The notes under the pieces are model-generated. The model did not search any database and was not told the DNA's origin. It saw only the letters and a list, made by a program, of their open reading frames with translations. DNA of 64,000 nt from Ursus arctos (taxonomy: Eukaryota; Chordata; Mammalia; Carnivora; Ursidae): NCBI RefSeq assembly GCF_023065955.2, contig NC_079873.1, positions 9,066,566-9,130,565 of the forward strand. Reading direction: 5' to 3'. The first letter of the stretch is position 1. Every line of letters begins with the position of its first letter. A program made the translations under genes and the position numbers. Below are positions 22,302 to 34,575 of this stretch, in pieces.

Positions 22302-22533
22302 GGCCAAGTCAGCAAACCTTTTCTGTACGAGGTCACATAGTAGATACTCTAGGCTTTAGAAGTAACGTGGTCTCTGTCACAGCTCAAAGCAACGCAACTC
22401 TGCCATTGTAGTGTGAATGCAGCCATAGGAAATACGTAAATAAACGGATGTGCTTGTATTCTAATAAAACTTTATTTACAGCAAGAAACTGGAGGCCACC
22501 TTTGTCCTATAAGGTATAATTGGTTTCCAAACC
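22302..22533 (+). mobile_element. hAT-type non-autonomous DNA transposon
   Basis: Begins GGCCAAGTCAGCAAACCTTT, with TAGGCTTTAGAAGTAACGTG, GCAGCCATAGGAAATACG and ATAAAACTTTATTTACAGC. It lacks the central segment present in the second copy at 31282-31593. Family name unresolved. Confidence 0.75.
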
Positions 22534-23864
22534 TTACTCTAGAATATCTTGCATTTGACTCCATTCTTGTATTTCTTACGCACCCTCTGATAAATTTATA
22601 AAACCCTCGCATGAAATGGGAAGCTGTCAGTTTATGTATGACGGCAGTGATGGCAGACATTGGTAAGGTGACTTTTTTGAGGTTGTACTATGAGTAATGC
22701 AAACTTCTGTGGTGTGTCTACTTCCAACAGGAACTTCTTGCACAGCTCTAACAATCATTACCTACGTCTAAAGAGTGTTGTAGGGTTAACGTCATCAAAA
22801 TTCAACAGAGAAGTAAAACCTTCACTGTGAGAATGTCATGACTCCCCCCTTCCTTGTGATGGGGACTGAGGGAGAGGAGTCTGCTGATGACAGGGTTTGC
22901 AGCTGCTCCTGCCACCACCCAGCACCTTTGTGGGAGGGGTTGAAGGGGAAGCAACAATAGCAACATAAAACTCAGTCACAATGGAATGCCAAATGCAAGT
23001 GCAAATAATTATTAGGGATGTGAAAATTACATAGCAACTTGTTGTCACCAGTGGTCTACAGAGAAACAGCCCCATTGTACTTTGAAAAAGTTAATTGTCC
23101 ATAGTGTTTTTGAAGTAATACTGCTTATTTTACTTGAGGAATTTTATAAAGCTCCCAAATAAAAGTCCCCAATTCATTTCTGGTGATGTTCTGTTCTAAG
23201 ATCTTCTCTTGGCTTTCGTGACACCACCCCCTTCTTTTTCTCCAAACTCACTGCTTCTCTTGTCTCCTCAGCTTGTTCTTATTTTTTAGTTCAGTGATTC
23301 AAGGGCTGTTTCCCACATTATTAAGCCTACATTTCTACTTAGATCTTACAAAAAATTAAATGGATTTATTAATTTCATTATGTTGATACCATTTAATTTC
23401 AGTCCAAAACTTCCTAGAAACTCATGACTGTTCCTCTACAGGAGATTAATCAGGGTTGGTTTTCACTGCCCAGAGTATTTTCTGGGCAATAGTAGATGGT
23501 TAATAGATATTTGCTCTAAAAATGTTTAAGTGTGTGTATATATGTGAATAAATGGATGGATGAATTAATGGGTACATGACTAGAACTATTTCTGAAGCAT
23601 TATATTCAGTAAATTGTTAGAAAAAATGATGATCGATAAGTCAGTGACTTAATATAATCTCCTATTAACTTTCTGCCTTAGGAATTTCACTAACAGAATT
23701 TGAGCACATTGATAAAGCGTATATTTCCTAATAAAACCTTGAGACCTGGAAAAATCACCACATCCTTGTCACTGATTCATATCTTATTGTGCTTGTTTAT
23801 CAGATATTCAAAATTCATAATGTAATAAAGGTGAATTTCTGGGGTAGTGTAATTACACTGTAAA
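22534..23864. other. Intron, no feature recognised
   Basis: Unrecognised, increasingly AT-rich sequence. Confidence 0.4.
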
Positions 23865-24010
23865 GCACAGAAATTGGGTGGTAAAAGCTAAAAACTCTTG
23901 GGCTGAGATCCTAGCTCTTCTCCGTACTAGTCGTGTAATGGTGGGTTATCATTTGGACACTGTGGACCTGGCTTCACTTTTATCATTATAAAATAGTGTG
24001 TTTGAACCAG
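23865..24010 (+). repeat. MIR SINE relic
   Basis: TTGGGCTGAGATCCTAGCTC, CGTACTAGTCGTGTAATGG and TTTTATCATTATAAAATAG match the MIR sense order. Strongly diverged. Confidence 0.6.
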
Positions 24011-24789
24011 AAAACAGTATAATTTGGTAGTCTAGTGAGTTATAAGCAACGGAAAATTCTTAACAAACTTGGCTTTAACTATGAAACTAATTTTTTACTT
24101 TATGTCACTAAAAAGTGGTGATAAGACGCTCAGAGCCTAGAGGAGCCTAAGAAGGTAGGAGTACTAAGTGTGGTATAATATCCTGGATGGCATTCTAGAA
24201 CAGATAAATGACATTAGGTGAAAACCTAAGGAAATCTGAATGAAATATGAACTTTAATTACTACTAATGTATGAGTATTGGTTCACTGATTGTGACAAAT
24301 TTACCATGCTACCATAAGATGTTAACATTAGTCAAAACTGAGTGCCAGATGAATGGGAGCTCTGTAGTTTTCTATAACCGTACAAGTGTTCTCAAATAAT
24401 TTGGATATAGGAAATACTCAAAGTGGCGGGATATCAGCAAGGTAACAGTCCAAGAAGCTTTATAATTTCACTCTCCCACACAGACACTGTGTTTCGGTAT
24501 GGAGCAATGTACCTTTGTGAGCCAGTTAAGAAGTCATAGTACTCTAACCAATGTAAAACAAAGAAAGAATTCCAGTAACTGAGTTTGTTAAATTCTTGTG
24601 GGTTTGCATCCTTAGCCATATTCCTCCCCCTTTGTGACCGATCGTTGTGCGACCAGGAAGATATCTCCTGCACCAAGATTCTTGTTCAGGACACAAACAG
24701 TAGAGCATATCATGCACCCAATGTTCTAGCTAGTTTGGGGGCTCCCTCAGGGACTGTAATCTGTCTCACCTGACATGGAGTGCTGATTG
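24011..24789. other. Intron or L1 5' region
   Basis: No recognised feature up to about 24430. From there to 24790 the sequence may be the 5' untranslated part of the following L1, but I cannot align it. Confidence 0.35.
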
Positions 24790-26469
24790 GACTGACTGAA
24801 GCTGTTGTTTGGAAGCTGCTGACACCAGAAACTATCGCTATGGCATCTTATTAGAGCTCCACTTCAACAAAAGACCACGGGCTTCTGGAAGAAGGAGGAA
24901 AAAGCTGCCCACTGAATTTAAAATGACTAAAATCACACGCACAAATCCAGAGAAGAAAGATCCTCAGAGAATGTTTGAAGCATCCTAGGATCTCTGTCTG
25001 GGCTGATCAATGAAGTATTTCTCTACATAACACCAGCATATAAAGGCTGGAAGAGATTTTTTCTTTCTCTCTCTCTCTCTCAAATGCCCAAGTCTCAACA
25101 ACAACAAAAAACTGTGGCATTCTAAGAAACGAGGCAGAGTGGGCCAAGCAAAGCAACAAAATTAAATGCTTGAAATGGACTCTAATGGAATAGACATCCA
25201 TGTGCACGGCTTTGTTTCACATGTCAAAAGTCCAGTCATAAAAATGCTCAATGAGTTACACGAACACAGTAACTAAACGAAATAAGGAAAACAATGCATG
25301 AACAAAATGAGAATTTCAATAAGGAAATATAAGCTATTAAACTCCCCAAATGGAAATTCTGGGGTTGAAATGAAAGGTACGCTAGAGGAGTTTACAGCAG
25401 ACTCTATAAGGCAGAAAAAAAACTGCGTGAAATTGAAGATAGGTCATTTGAAATGGTGGAGTCAAAGGAGCAAAAAGAAAAGCAGTAGGAAGAAAAATGA
25501 AGAGAGCCTTCGAGACTGTGGGACATGAATCAACATTTATATGCATTAGGGAAGGCCAAAAAGAGAAGAGGGCGTAAACATTATTTGAACAAGTAACAGT
25601 GGAAACTTCCCAAATATGAGGAAAGAAGTATACATAGTAATTGAAGAAACTAAACTCAAACAACGTAATTCGGGATAAATCCAAAAAGACACAGCCAGTC
25701 AGACGATAATCAAACTGTAAAAGTTGAAGCAAAGAGAAAATCTTAGACAGGAAGAGAAAAACAACTCATCACATAAAGGGAGTTTATATAAGGTGATGAG
25801 TGGATTTCTCTGCAAAATCATTGTAGACTGCAATGAGTGAGATGATATATTCAAATTGCTGAAATAAAAAATAATTTTCAACAAAGAATAATGTATCCAG
25901 GAAAACTGTCTTTCATAAATGAAGAAATTAACACATCCTAAGAAAAATTCTTTAAGAAACAGTAACAGGAATCCTTTAAGGTGAAAGGAAAGGGTGCTAT
26001 GCCTTAAAGCAAAGTCAAATGAACTTATAAAGTTCTCTAATAAAGCTAAGTATATTGACATATACATAGCTTCTTCTATTAATAGAATCTCCTTGCATCA
26101 ATTCAGTTTTAGCTCCTGTATAGAATTTAAATGATAAAAACATCGAAAAATAACACAAATCATGCAAATGAGTATACAATATTTAAAGATGTGATTTGTG
26201 ACGTCAGTAACATAATGTGCCAGGGGAGGGTAGAACTTTCTGGGTTTTGTATGCAATTAAAATTAAGTGTGTTTGAAATAGAATGCTATAATATTACGGT
26301 GTTTTATGTAATTGTAATCATAGCCACAAAGAAATATAAAATAGAAGAAAAAGGGAATAAGAAGGGAATGAAAGCATGTCAGTACAGAAAAATCAATGAA
26401 ACACAACGGAAGGTGGTAAGAGAGGGAAGGCTGGACAAAAAGATACAATTTAAGTAGCAATGGTGTGTC

Positions 26470-26660
26470 CTTTTTCTTTTTTAAGGTTTTATTTATTTGA
26501 CAGAGAGAGAGAGAGCAAGCATGACCAGGGGAGCAGCAGGCAGAAGGAGAAGCAGGCTCCTGCTCAGCAGGGAGCCCAATGTGGGGCTCGATCCCAGGAC
26601 CCTGGGATCATGACCCGAGCAGAAGGCAGATGCTTAAGGACTAAGCCACCCAACCGCCCC
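26470..26660 (-). mobile_element. SINEC insertion in L1, antisense
   Basis: From the TTTTTCTTTTTTAAGGTTTT tail to AAGCCACCCAACCGCCCC. Flanks GTGTGTCCTT and AGTACGTCCTT form a degraded duplication of the L1 sequence. Confidence 0.92.
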
Positions 26661-26890
26661 ATAGTACGTCCTTCTATATCAGTAATTACTTGAGGTTCAA
26701 ATAGATTCAACTCCCCCATCAAAACACATAGTAAGAAGGTATTTTAGAAACACAGAATCTGACTATATACCCTGTATAAACTCACTTTTGATTTCACAAC
26801 AAAAAACGTGAAAGTAGGGGAAAAAATTACGTTTAATGATAACTAAAAGAGCCAAGGAGTGGCTATGCTAATATCAGACAAAATCAGTTT

Positions 26891-27091
26891 TATTTATTTA
26901 TATTTTATTTTTTAGATTATTTATTTGTTTATTTATTTGAGAGAGAGAGCACATGAGCAGGGGGAGGGGCAGAGGGAGAAGCAGACTCCCCACTGAGCAG
27001 GGAGCCCCACTCGAGGCTGGATCTCAGGACCCCAGAAACTTGACCTGAGCTGAAGGCAGACACTTAACTGACTTAACACCCAGGTATCCCC
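26891..27091 (-). mobile_element. SINEC insertion in L1, antisense
   Basis: From the T-rich tail to ACACCCAGGTATCCCC. Duplicated L1 target AAATCAGTTTTA / AAATCACTTTTA. A diverged, older-subtype copy. Confidence 0.92.
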
Positions 27092-29380
27092 CAAATCACT
27101 TTTAAATCAAAAATTCTTTCAAGAGACAAAGAACGATGTTATATTAGGATTAAATGACAATTCACTAAGAAGACATAGTCATTATAAATATTCATATAAC
27201 AAACATACTAAGCTCCTAAGTATATAAAGCAAATATTGACAGAATTCAAGAAATATATAGTAACACAGTGATAAGCAGATACTTCCAATAGTCCACTTCA
27301 ATTGTGGATAAAAGAGAAAGAAGGTGAATCAGGAAATAGACTAATTGCACCTAGAAGTCATATACAGAATACTCTACCAGATAACAGCACAATATACATT
27401 CTTCTCAAGGAACCTTTCCAACATCATCCAAGATAAATTACACGTTAGGCCCTAAGAGAAGTCTCAGCAAATTTTAAAGTGTGAAATTATTCAAAATCTC
27501 TTTTTGGATTCAACTGGAATAGAACTAGAAGTCAACAGAAGAAGGAAAAGTGGGAGACTAATGAATATGTAAAAATTAAGCAATGCATTTAACCTACCAA
27601 TTGGTCAGAGAAAATGTATCAAGGGAAATTATAAGCTACCTTGTGAGAAATGAATATGAAAACCCAACATATTAAAATTTAGGAGATTTACTGAATTCAG
27701 ACATAAGAGGGAAGTTAGAAGCTTCAAAATGTACAAAAGAAAACCTTCTGAAATCTACAAGCTACCTTTACACCTCAAGCTAGAAAAATGTGAACAAATT
27801 AATCCTACAGCTAGCAAAAGGAAGGAAGTAATAAAGATGAGTGCACAAATTAATGAAATGGAAAATTATAAAGCACGAGAAAAAATTCAATAAAACCAAA
27901 GTCGTGATTTTTTAAAACGATCAAAATCATTGGCAAGCTATTATCTTGTTTAAGAAAAAGGAGAGCAGCCTTCAGTATCTAAACTCTGAAATTAAAGAGA
28001 TTTCATTAGAATCAGGGTCACAGAAATGAAAAGGAAAATTAGAGAATACTTTAAACAAATCTATGCCAACAAATTGGATAACAGAGGAAATGGGTAAATT
28101 CTTAGAAACACACAGCCTTACCAATACTGAATCATGAAGTAATCAAAAAATCTGAACAGAATAATTGCCAGTAAGGAGTTTGGATCGGTATTCGAAAACC
28201 TTTTAACAAATAGTCGAGGACTGGTTGGCTTCATTGGAGAGTGATACTAAATACTTCAAGAAGTAGCATCGATCCTCCTAAACTCTTCCAAATAATTGAA
28301 TATGGGGTGGCACTTACAAGCTCTTTATGTGAGAGTCGCACTAACCTGATACAAAATCCTGACAAACACATGAAAAGAAAAATACAGACAAATATCCTTG
28401 ATGAATATGGATCCCCAAATCCTCCAACAGAATATTAGCATTGTAAATTCAACAGCCCCTTAATACCTTTATAGACAATGAATTAGTGATATTTTTTCCT
28501 AGAATGCAAGGATGCTTCACCATATGGAATTCAAATAATGTGTAATACAGCACCTTCTGAGAATGAAGGGAAAATCGACATGATCATGTCAATGATTGAG
28601 GAAAAGCATATGACAGTATTCAACACCCTTTCATGATAGAAGCACTCAATAAGCTTTGAATAAAACAATTGACTTCCACATAATAAAGGCCATAGGTAAA
28701 AAGCCCACGTGTAACATCGCTCTCAGTGGTTAAAGCCTTAAAGGTTTTCCTCTATCACCAGGAACAAGAAAGCATGTCTGCTCTCAGTGCTTCTAGTCAT
28801 CATCGTATTGGAAATCCCAGGCAGAACAATTGGCCAAGAGAAGAAATAAAAGCCTTCCAAATTGGAAAAAAGAAATAAAATTATCTCTGTTCAGATTACA
28901 TGATGTCATATTGAGAAAATACTGAAGATTCTACACACAGAAAAAAAGAAACGTAAAAGAAGAAAAATAGTAATAAAGCTAGAACTAGTAACTATATTCA
29001 TTAAAGTTGCATGATATGTAATCCACATAGAACAATCTGTTATGTTTTTATATCCTTTTAATGAACAATTGCATAAGGAAGTTAAAAAAATAATTCTATT
29101 TACAACTGCATCAAAAAACTATATTTTTAGAATGAACCTAACCAATTAGGTGAAAGGCATGTATGCTGTAATCTACAAAACATTGCAGAAAAAATTAAGG
29201 AAGACACAGATAAATGCAAAGATAACGTAGGGTCATCAGTTGGCATACATAATATTATTAAGATATCAGTAATACTCAAAGTGATCTACAGATTTAACTC
29301 AATCCCTATCAACATTCCCAAGGCCTTTTGTGCAGAAATAGAAAAATATCATCCTAGGGAAAATGGAAAAATATCCTAGG

Positions 29381-29478
29381 GGCGCTTAGCTGGCTCAGTC
29401 AGTAGAGCATGGGACTCTTGATCTCAGGGTCATGAGTTCAAACCCCAAGTAGGGCACAGAGATTACTGAAAAAACAAA
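29381..29478 (+). mobile_element. Compact tRNA-Lys-like SINE in L1
   Basis: Only about 98 bp: head, tRNA-like part and A-rich tail, without the usual CT-rich body. The tRNA part keeps a D-stem GCTC/GAGC, an anticodon stem TGGGA/TCTCA around loop CTCTTGA (anticodon CTT) and a TTCAAACCCC B-box-like word. Perfect duplication AAAATATCCTA on both sides proves insertion by retrotransposition. The acceptor and T stems do not pair well, so it is not a working tRNA gene. Confidence 0.9.
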
Positions 29479-30885
29479 AATATCCTAAAATCCATATATA
29501 ATCTCAGTAAACCCTGAATAGTCAAAATTTTTCGAAAAGTAGTAGACAGCTGTAGTAATCAGTCTTCCTGATTTCAAAACTCATTATAAAGATAAAGGAA
29601 TGAGAACAGTATGGTACTGGTATCAAAATAGGCTTATAAACCAATGGAATAGAAAGGAAATAAACCTTTGTGTATAGAGCTAAATGATTTTTGACAAGGG
29701 TGCCAAGATCACTCAATGGGGAAAGGATAGAATTCTACATACGGTGTTTAAAAAACTGGATATCCACATAGAAAATAATGAACTTTGAACCTGATCTTAA
29801 ACCATATATAAACGTTAACTCAAAGTAAGTGAAAGACCTGAACTAAAGATGAAAAAGTATAAGTTTCCAGTATCTTGATAATGTTGGACTAGGCAATGAT
29901 TTCTTAGATATGATGCCAAAAGCATAGAAAACAAAGGTTGAAAAATAGAGAAATTGGACTACGTCACACTTAAAATCTTTTGTGCATCAAATGACAGTAA
30001 TAACAGAGTGAACAGATGACCTAAGGAATGGCAGGAAATATTTATAAATCAAGCAAAAAAGATTAATCAGTCAGCTTGGTAAATGGGCGAAGACTTAACA
30101 TTTCTCCACGGATGATATACGAAGGGCCCAAATAATCATATTAAAATATGGTAAGTATCCCTACTAATTAGGAATATGAAAATCAAATGCACAATTAGTT
30201 ATCACATTCATTAGGGTGATTATTATCAAGAAAACAAATATAAGAATTGTTGGCAAGGATGTGGAAAAAAAGGGAATCCATGTAAGTTGTTGCTAGTATT
30301 ATAAAATGGTGCGACCACTATGGAATACAGTATATTGATTCCCTAAATACTTAAGAGTAGAAGTAATGTATGGTCCTAGCAATCCCACTTGTGGGTATAT
30401 TTCCAAAAGAATTGAAAGCAGAGTCTCAAAGCTATTTTCAAACCCAAGTTAATCGCAACAGCCTTCCCATTAGTCAAGAAGCGCCAGCAACCCAAAAGTC
30501 CATCGATGGATGAATAGACGCACAAAATATGGTAAATACTTATAGTGATTTAATATGCAGCCTTTAAAATGAAGGAAATCCTGTGGCATGCTACAACATG
30601 AAAGAGCCTTGAGGAAATTAAGCTGTGTAAATTGAGCCAGTCTTAAAAGAAAAGATACTGTAAGATTCCGTTCGTAGATATATATAAGTCAAATAGTGTT
30701 TACTAGTGTCTGCGGTAAGAACAGAAAGTTGTTGTTTAGTAAGTATAAAGTGTTTGTTCTGAACAGTATCTCGATCCTGGAAATGTTTCACATGTAATTG
30801 TACACAACTCTAGTGAATTGTGCACTTTAAGATGCTGAAGAGGGAACATTTTATGATATGTGTTTTTCACCCTGATTAATATTAT

Positions 30886-30918
30886 ACACACACGCACGCA
30901 CACACGCACGCGCGCACA
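30886..30918. repeat. CA/CG alternating purine-pyrimidine tract
   Basis: ACACACGCACGCACACACG then CACGCGCGCACA, at the 3' end of the L1. Alternation of purine and pyrimidine is complete over about 30 bp, a Z-DNA-prone sequence type. Confidence 0.85.
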
Positions 30919-31281
30919 AAGTACTGGTACCAGCTTCACAAGAGGTTTAAAGAGCACCCAGAGTCATCAGAGTGTTTTCCCCCGTCTCTGGATTCTCTCT
31001 CTTCTGCCTTCGCCCTCCAATTTCATACCCCATGAATGCAAGCCTTCCCATTCTTGCAGTCACCATCCACAAGAGAGATAAGCAGCCTCCCAGCGTTCCC
31101 AGCGAAACCCCCCATTTTGTACTGATCGAAATGGTGTAGGCCACATACCCCAACTTCCACGAATCACCGTGGTGGGACATACGGGAAATGTTGATTGACC
31201 TAAAACAAACAGGGCTTACCCTGAAAGTGCGAGTAAAATCAATCCTTGCCTTACCACTTGGGAGAGAGGTCGTTTTCACAC
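30919..31281. other. Intron, no feature recognised
   Basis: Unique-looking sequence of moderate GC between the L1 and a hAT element. Confidence 0.4.
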
Positions 31282-31593
31282 CAGGCGTCAGCAAACTTTT
31301 GTATTGGGCTATATTACAAATATTTTTCCTTTGTGGGTCATATATGGTTTCCACTGCAGCTATTAATCTCTGCAATTGTAGCATGAGAACAGCCATAGAC
31401 CTTAAATAAGGGACTGTGGCTGCATTCCAACAAAACTTTACAGATACGCAAACTTGGATTTCATATAATTTCATCTATCATGAAATGTCATACTTACTTT
31501 GTTTTTTCTTAACCATTTAAAAATGTAAAACCATCTTAGCTCACAGATGGCTGGTAGGATTTGGCCCACAGGCTGCAGTTTGCAGATTCCCTG
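31282..31593 (+). mobile_element. hAT-type non-autonomous DNA transposon, longer copy
   Basis: Same family as 22302-22533. Termini CAGGCGTCAGCAAACTTTT and CAGTTTGCAGATTCCCTG form a near-matching inverted pair. The internal CATTTAAAAATGTAAAACC and GGATTTGGCCCACAGGCTGC are retained. Confidence 0.8.
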
Positions 31594-33106
31594 TTCAAGA
31601 TAATCTGTCCAAATGCCTTCTAGCTCTTGAAAGGAGGCATTCGTGTCTGAGTTGCAACGAGGCATTCGGAAGGTCATGCAATTTCTTTCTCTTTCCCCTT
31701 GTGTACTGAATTGTCATAATTCCTTGCTTGCCACAGGACCCTTTGCACATGCAGGACAGTGTACTGTTAAATATTGGAGATAATGACTGTTCTCCACTAT
31801 CACTGGAAATTAAAGAGATACCTTCAAATCTGCAGGCACACTGAATTGACTTAGGTTAAAACTGTTGTCATGTTGCATGCAGCTGTTCTCCTGTTTTTGT
31901 TGGCTTTTACTCATGTCCTTTTGTCTAGCTTAAACACTTAGTAGACGAAAACAGTCTTCAGAAAGATCTATTTCTTAATGGCTTTCTTTTCCAGTCATTG
32001 ATCAGAGTGCCATTATGTAAATGATTGAAGTCAGTATTCAAAATGTGGGTTTCAAGATCTTTAGTGTCAGAGGGTGATACTGGAGAGACAGGAATTAGAG
32101 ATGGAGCTCAGCAGTGAGGAGCAGAGGGAGAATAAAGTCAAGGAACCTTTTAATTTCCTACAACGGGAGAGTTTGGCTGGATCTCTGGAGGAAGATGAAA
32201 AGAAAACAGGCTTGGGAGAAAGCAAACTTGATTGGAATAGCTTGGTGCTGTGGGAGGGCAGTGATCTGTTTTAAAACTAAAATTGGCAACCGTGGAATGA
32301 TTTGGTCAAATGTGTTTTGGCAGCCTTTGAATTGTTGTCCAAATACTTTAGCACATATAATGACTTTTTAAATTTGTTCACTCTTTATGACCCTCTTACT
32401 TCTAAAAAAAAATGTGAGCCTCAACTCGTTTGTGGAGGTTTCGATTTGAATTAAAATTGCACAGCGCATGGAATCTTGTATACCAGTTTGTGGCATCTTT
32501 GTGATAGTTTTCAAGGTTTCCAGGGCCCTGCGAGGTTAGATTTCAACCACAGTTGGGCTCTTTGGGCCATGCTCCAACTGCCAGGGCCTGAGTTGGAGGT
32601 GGTTCGTGCTCAAAGACACCTGAGTGGCACTCCACGTAATAGTCGTTTCCCAGGTGTAATTTTCAAACAGGGTCAAAAGCCACTTAGGGAGACAGGACTC
32701 TGAAGGGCTAGGTGCAATTCACATGCATTGACAAGAATGTATGTATCAAATAGGGATTTCACTGTATAGCTCTTCACAAAGCTTACTTGGTCTAATACCA
32801 ACACATTAATATAATAAAATGCAGAATTTTATTCTAGCAATTGCTTGAACAGGAAGATTTCCCCGTGAATGTTATACAGTAAGTATGTCCTTTCAAGCTC
32901 TCTGGAGCCTGCATTTTGAGGTGCACTCAAGGAAAGTAGAGAGTGTTAGTTTGGATCCTAAATCTAAGTCCCCATGACGGTTTTGCTGATTTTCTGTTTT
33001 CTCTAGCCTTCGTTGTTGCATTTTTCTTTACTTTCTTTTATTTTCTAAATTGGAGGATTCCCAATGACACAAGTGACACAAGTTTCGTCTTTAAATGTGC
33101 CTTCTA
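31594..33106. other. Intron, no feature recognised
   Basis: Unique-looking sequence; short frames without domains. Confidence 0.4.
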
Positions 33107-33319
33107 GGGCGCCTGGGGGGCTCAGTCATTTAAGCATCTGCCTTGAAGCAGCTCATGATCCCAGGGTCCTGGGATCGAGCCCCACGTGGGGCTCCCTGCT
33201 CAGTGGGGAGCCTGCTTCTCCCTCTCCCTCTGCCTGCCGCTCCCCCAGCTTGTGCTCTCTTTCTCTGCCTCTTTCTCTGTCAAGTATATAAATAAAATCT
33301 TTAAAATAAAGAAATAAAT
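33107..33319 (+). mobile_element. SINEC insertion
   Basis: Head GGGCGCCTGGGGGGCTCAG, body with CTCAGTGGGGAGCCTGC, tail with AAATAAAATCTTTAAAATAA. Duplication AAATGTGCCTTCTA / AAATGTGTCTTCTA (one mismatch). Confidence 0.95.
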
Positions 33320-33689
33320 AAATGTGTCTTCTAACAGTAGCTCCTCCCTAAATTATCCTGTGGCATGATTCCCTTTTAATTTATACTCTATAATCTCATA
33401 ATGACTCGAAAGCATTTGGTTGGGGTTGGAAGAAATATAAATAAATTAAAAGTTAATAGTCTCTAAGCAAGATCCTTATGGACTCTCAGGGGAAAAAGGA
33501 GACAGTTTTAGTGGTAAGATTGCTTCTATCTCCTTCTTGTGTTCAAATAGTCTCTAGGTTTACCTTACCCATATCCTTTCCAGTTCTTGATTTTTGTATT
33601 CCAAATAGTTGCATTTATATGAAAGGGACTTATAAATAGTGTTCTTATTTAGTGTTTTTATTATTTGTGGAAAAATAGCTAAAGTGGAG
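33320..33689. other. Intron, no feature recognised
   Basis: Nothing recognised between a SINE and a MIR. Confidence 0.4.
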
Positions 33690-33915
33690 GAAATCTTGGT
33701 GGCTATGAGTGTGAGCTCTGGAGTTAAGCTGCCCGGCTTTGAATCTTTCACTTTCTGCTCATCTGTTGTTGGACAACTTACTCTTACTCATCTGTCAAAA
33801 GAGCATAATAGTAGCTTGTATTTCACTGAATTTTAAGAGGGTTAAATGCCTTATTCATGTTATGTGTTAAGAACAGTAAATATTCAAGCATTATTATTAT
33901 TCTTATTATTTTCTT
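33690..33915 (+). repeat. MIR SINE relic
   Basis: GTGTGAGCTCTGGAGTTAAG, CTGCCCGGCTTTGAATC, TTGGACAACTTACTCTTAC, CATCTGTCAAAAGAGCATAA and TTTTAAGAGGGTTAAATG follow the whole MIR in order. One of the most complete copies here. Confidence 0.85.
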
Positions 33916-34104
33916 TGGTCGTAGATGAAGTTGTGGAAAAAGTAGAGAAGCACGCTCTCCATACAGACACCAAGTTAAATATCATCGCTGGGAATGGTGT
34001 CTTGAGGCATATGATGTGTACCTTTCTTTTCTAATTCCTGTCTTTTTGAAATAAACATACTTCTAAATAAAGCATTATATTAGTAACGTTTGTTAGCATT
34101 CTAC

Positions 34105-34575
34105 AGAAAATCAGAACCCATAGGATATAGGGAGAGATAGCAAAAGAGATTTATTGTGAGTAGTTGACTCATGTGATTAAGAAGACTGAGAAGTCCCATG
34201 ATCTGTTACCTGCAAGCTGGAGACTCCAGAAAGCAGTGGTGTAATTTCAGTCCGTGTCAAACTGCATCAGTTTTGTAGGGACCTGAGTGTGAAGGCCTGA
34301 GATTCCAGAGTGCCAATTTCCTAGACCAGGGAAAGAGAGAGATGGGTGTTCCAGCTCAACCACAGTCATCCAATTTGCCCATTATTCCTCTGTTTGCTCT
34401 GTTCAGACCCCTCAGGGGATTGGTAATGCCTACCTGCATTGGTTAGAGTGTTTTTGTTTATGCAGTCTCCCAGCTGAAATGGTAATCTCATCTGGAAACA
34501 TCCTCAGAGACATACCTGGATGTAATATTTTAGCAGGTATCTGGGCATGTCTTAGCCCAGTCCAGTTGACATAAA
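34105..34575. repeat. Ancient interspersed repeat, family unresolved
   Basis: CAGAAAATCAGAACCCATAG, AGATTTATTGTGAGTAGTTG, GAAGTCCCATGATCTG, GGAAACATCCTCAGAGACA and TTAGCCCAGTCCAGTTGACA are hallmarks of a widespread mammalian repeat I recognise but cannot name. The second L1 begins immediately after it. Confidence 0.6.

Larger units (their letters stand above)
24790..30885 (+). mobile_element. Ancient near-full-length L1 LINE, with three nested SINEs
   Basis: Sense-strand L1 of an old (L1M-like) group. ORF1-like end: AGAGCCTTCGAGACTGTGGG and GGAAACTTCCCAAATATGAG (25500-25620), then GATGATATATTCAAATTGC. ORF2 region: GGCTATGCTAATATCAGAC (26861), TAGAAACACACAGCC (28105), ACATGATCATGTCAATGATT (28578) and the late CAATCCCACTTGTGGGTATA (30381). 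3' end near TTTTTCACCCTGATTAAT. Frames are broken by many stops, so no reverse transcriptase or endonuclease is made. SINEs at 26470, 26891 and 29381 interrupt it. Confidence 0.9.

Noticed and set aside
25382..26067. Minus-strand frames of 116 and 122 codons
   Set aside because: Antisense of the L1 ORF1 region; no evidence of coding.
29381..29455. tRNA-Lys(CTT) gene
   Set aside because: Acceptor and T stems pair poorly, and target-site duplications and an A tail mark it as a SINE.
30947..31474. Minus-strand open frame of 175 codons
   Set aside because: Overlaps a hAT element whose complement gives the first part of the frame; no recognisable protein.
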